In this document: positions 4,871 to 5,201 of the stretch, piece by piece
Layout: every line of letters starts with the position of its first letter
How positions within the stretch are numbered: the stretch's first letter is position 1
Assembly: GCA_023269645.1 (NCBI GenBank)
Contig: JAHFPR010000105.1
Location: 2,041-7,241, forward strand
Origin: Alphaproteobacteria bacterium
GTDB lineage: Bacteria > Pseudomonadota > Alphaproteobacteria > Rickettsiales > UBA8987
Reading direction: 5' to 3'
Length of the DNA stretch: 5,201 bases
The notes under the pieces: model-generated
The model's database searches: none
Told to the model about the DNA's origin: nothing
What the model saw: the letters and a program-made list of their open reading frames with translations, nothing else
Made by a program: the position numbers and the translations under genes

Positions 4871-5201
4871 ATGGCATTCTTCAGAAAAACCCCAAAAACG
4901 CAGACCCCGCAGGAGAGGATCATCGCCGCACTGAATGAAGTCGGCAAGTGCCTCGGACTTTTTGACGAAGTGGGGGCACATATCGTCCAGGACAATCCCG
5001 ATCATTTCAAGGTCACGACGCTTGAAGCTGATCGGCTGTTCCTTATCTTAAGCGCGGATCCATCCCTACCGAAAGGCTCCCTGCACTATAATCATCACGC
5101 GCCGGAAGATTGCACCATTTCCGCGCAGGGCGATCCCCCCGGTCTTCTCCACGTTCTGGAGGACTTGCGGGATACCCTCCCGCGCCATCCCTGGCCACAA
5201 A
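4871..5201 (+). CDS. Hypothetical protein, 5' part only
   Basis: From ATG 4871 the frame is open for 110 codons to the right edge without a stop. The protein starts MAFFRKTPKTQTPQERIIAA, has no signal peptide or membrane segment, and continues through a helix (about 15-40), a likely strand pair (about 46-60, FKVTTLEADRLFLIL) and a His-rich stretch LHYNHHAPED near 71-80. The single cysteines are at 27 and 81. I do not recognise a family. The Shine-Dalgarno is weak (GGA at 4861-4863), but the CtrA-type promoter directly upstream, with a predicted start near 4846, supports this start codon. It is transcribed independently of queC. It is probably a cytoplasmic protein; the function is unknown. 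Confidence 0.72.
   Translation, partial: MAFFRKTPKTQTPQERIIAALNEVGKCLGLFDEVGAHIVQDNPDHFKVTTLEADRLFLILSADPSLPKGSLHYNHHAPEDCTISAQGDPPGLLHVLEDLRDTLPRHPWPQ

Overview
The window looks like part of an alphaproteobacterial chromosome. Two things point that way: three promoters carry the CtrA-type box TTAA-N7-TTAA, and the QueE N-terminus and the small CHCC zinc-finger protein look like alphaproteobacterial versions. A rickettsial- or Micavibrio-like lineage is possible, but I cannot settle it from this sequence. There are no RNA genes, transposase genes or CRISPR arrays.

Layout from left to right. (1) 1-399, minus strand: the N-terminal 133 residues of a small lipoprotein that runs off the left edge. 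(2) 400-818: a 419-bp divergent intergenic region with back-to-back CtrA-type promoters, one serving the lipoprotein and one the large gene, separated by AT-rich DNA. (3) 819-3092, plus strand: a 757-residue, cysteine-free, acidic, low-complexity protein with four tandem Trp-centred repeats of about 35 residues and one transmembrane segment near the C-terminus; I recognise no family. (4) 3102-3281, minus strand: a 59-residue CHCC zinc-finger protein, convergent with the large gene. (5) 3282-3380: a short divergent promoter region with a palindromic -10 element usable in both directions and a 16-bp tandem repeat. (6) 3381-4803, plus strand: queE followed, with a 4-bp overlap, by queC, which together make preQ0 (7-cyano-7-deazaguanine). 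(7) 4804-4870: a third CtrA-type promoter. (8) 4871 to the right edge, plus strand: the start of an unrecognised protein.

Two observations matter most. First, queC is interrupted near its 3' end by a perfect 16-bp inverted repeat with a 19-nt loop (4548-4598). Its right arm ends at an in-frame TAA, and the conserved zinc-binding C-terminus of QueC continues downstream in the -1 frame. Either QueC is inactivated by a small palindromic element, or one indel (biological or from sequencing) separates this sequence from a tolerated in-frame peptide insertion. Second, all three non-que promoters I could place for uncharacterised genes share the same CtrA box and the same spacing to the -10. This suggests that the lipoprotein, the repeat/TM protein and the last gene belong to one CtrA (cell-cycle or envelope) regulon, while the queuosine genes and the zinc-finger gene sit under a different, bidirectional promoter.
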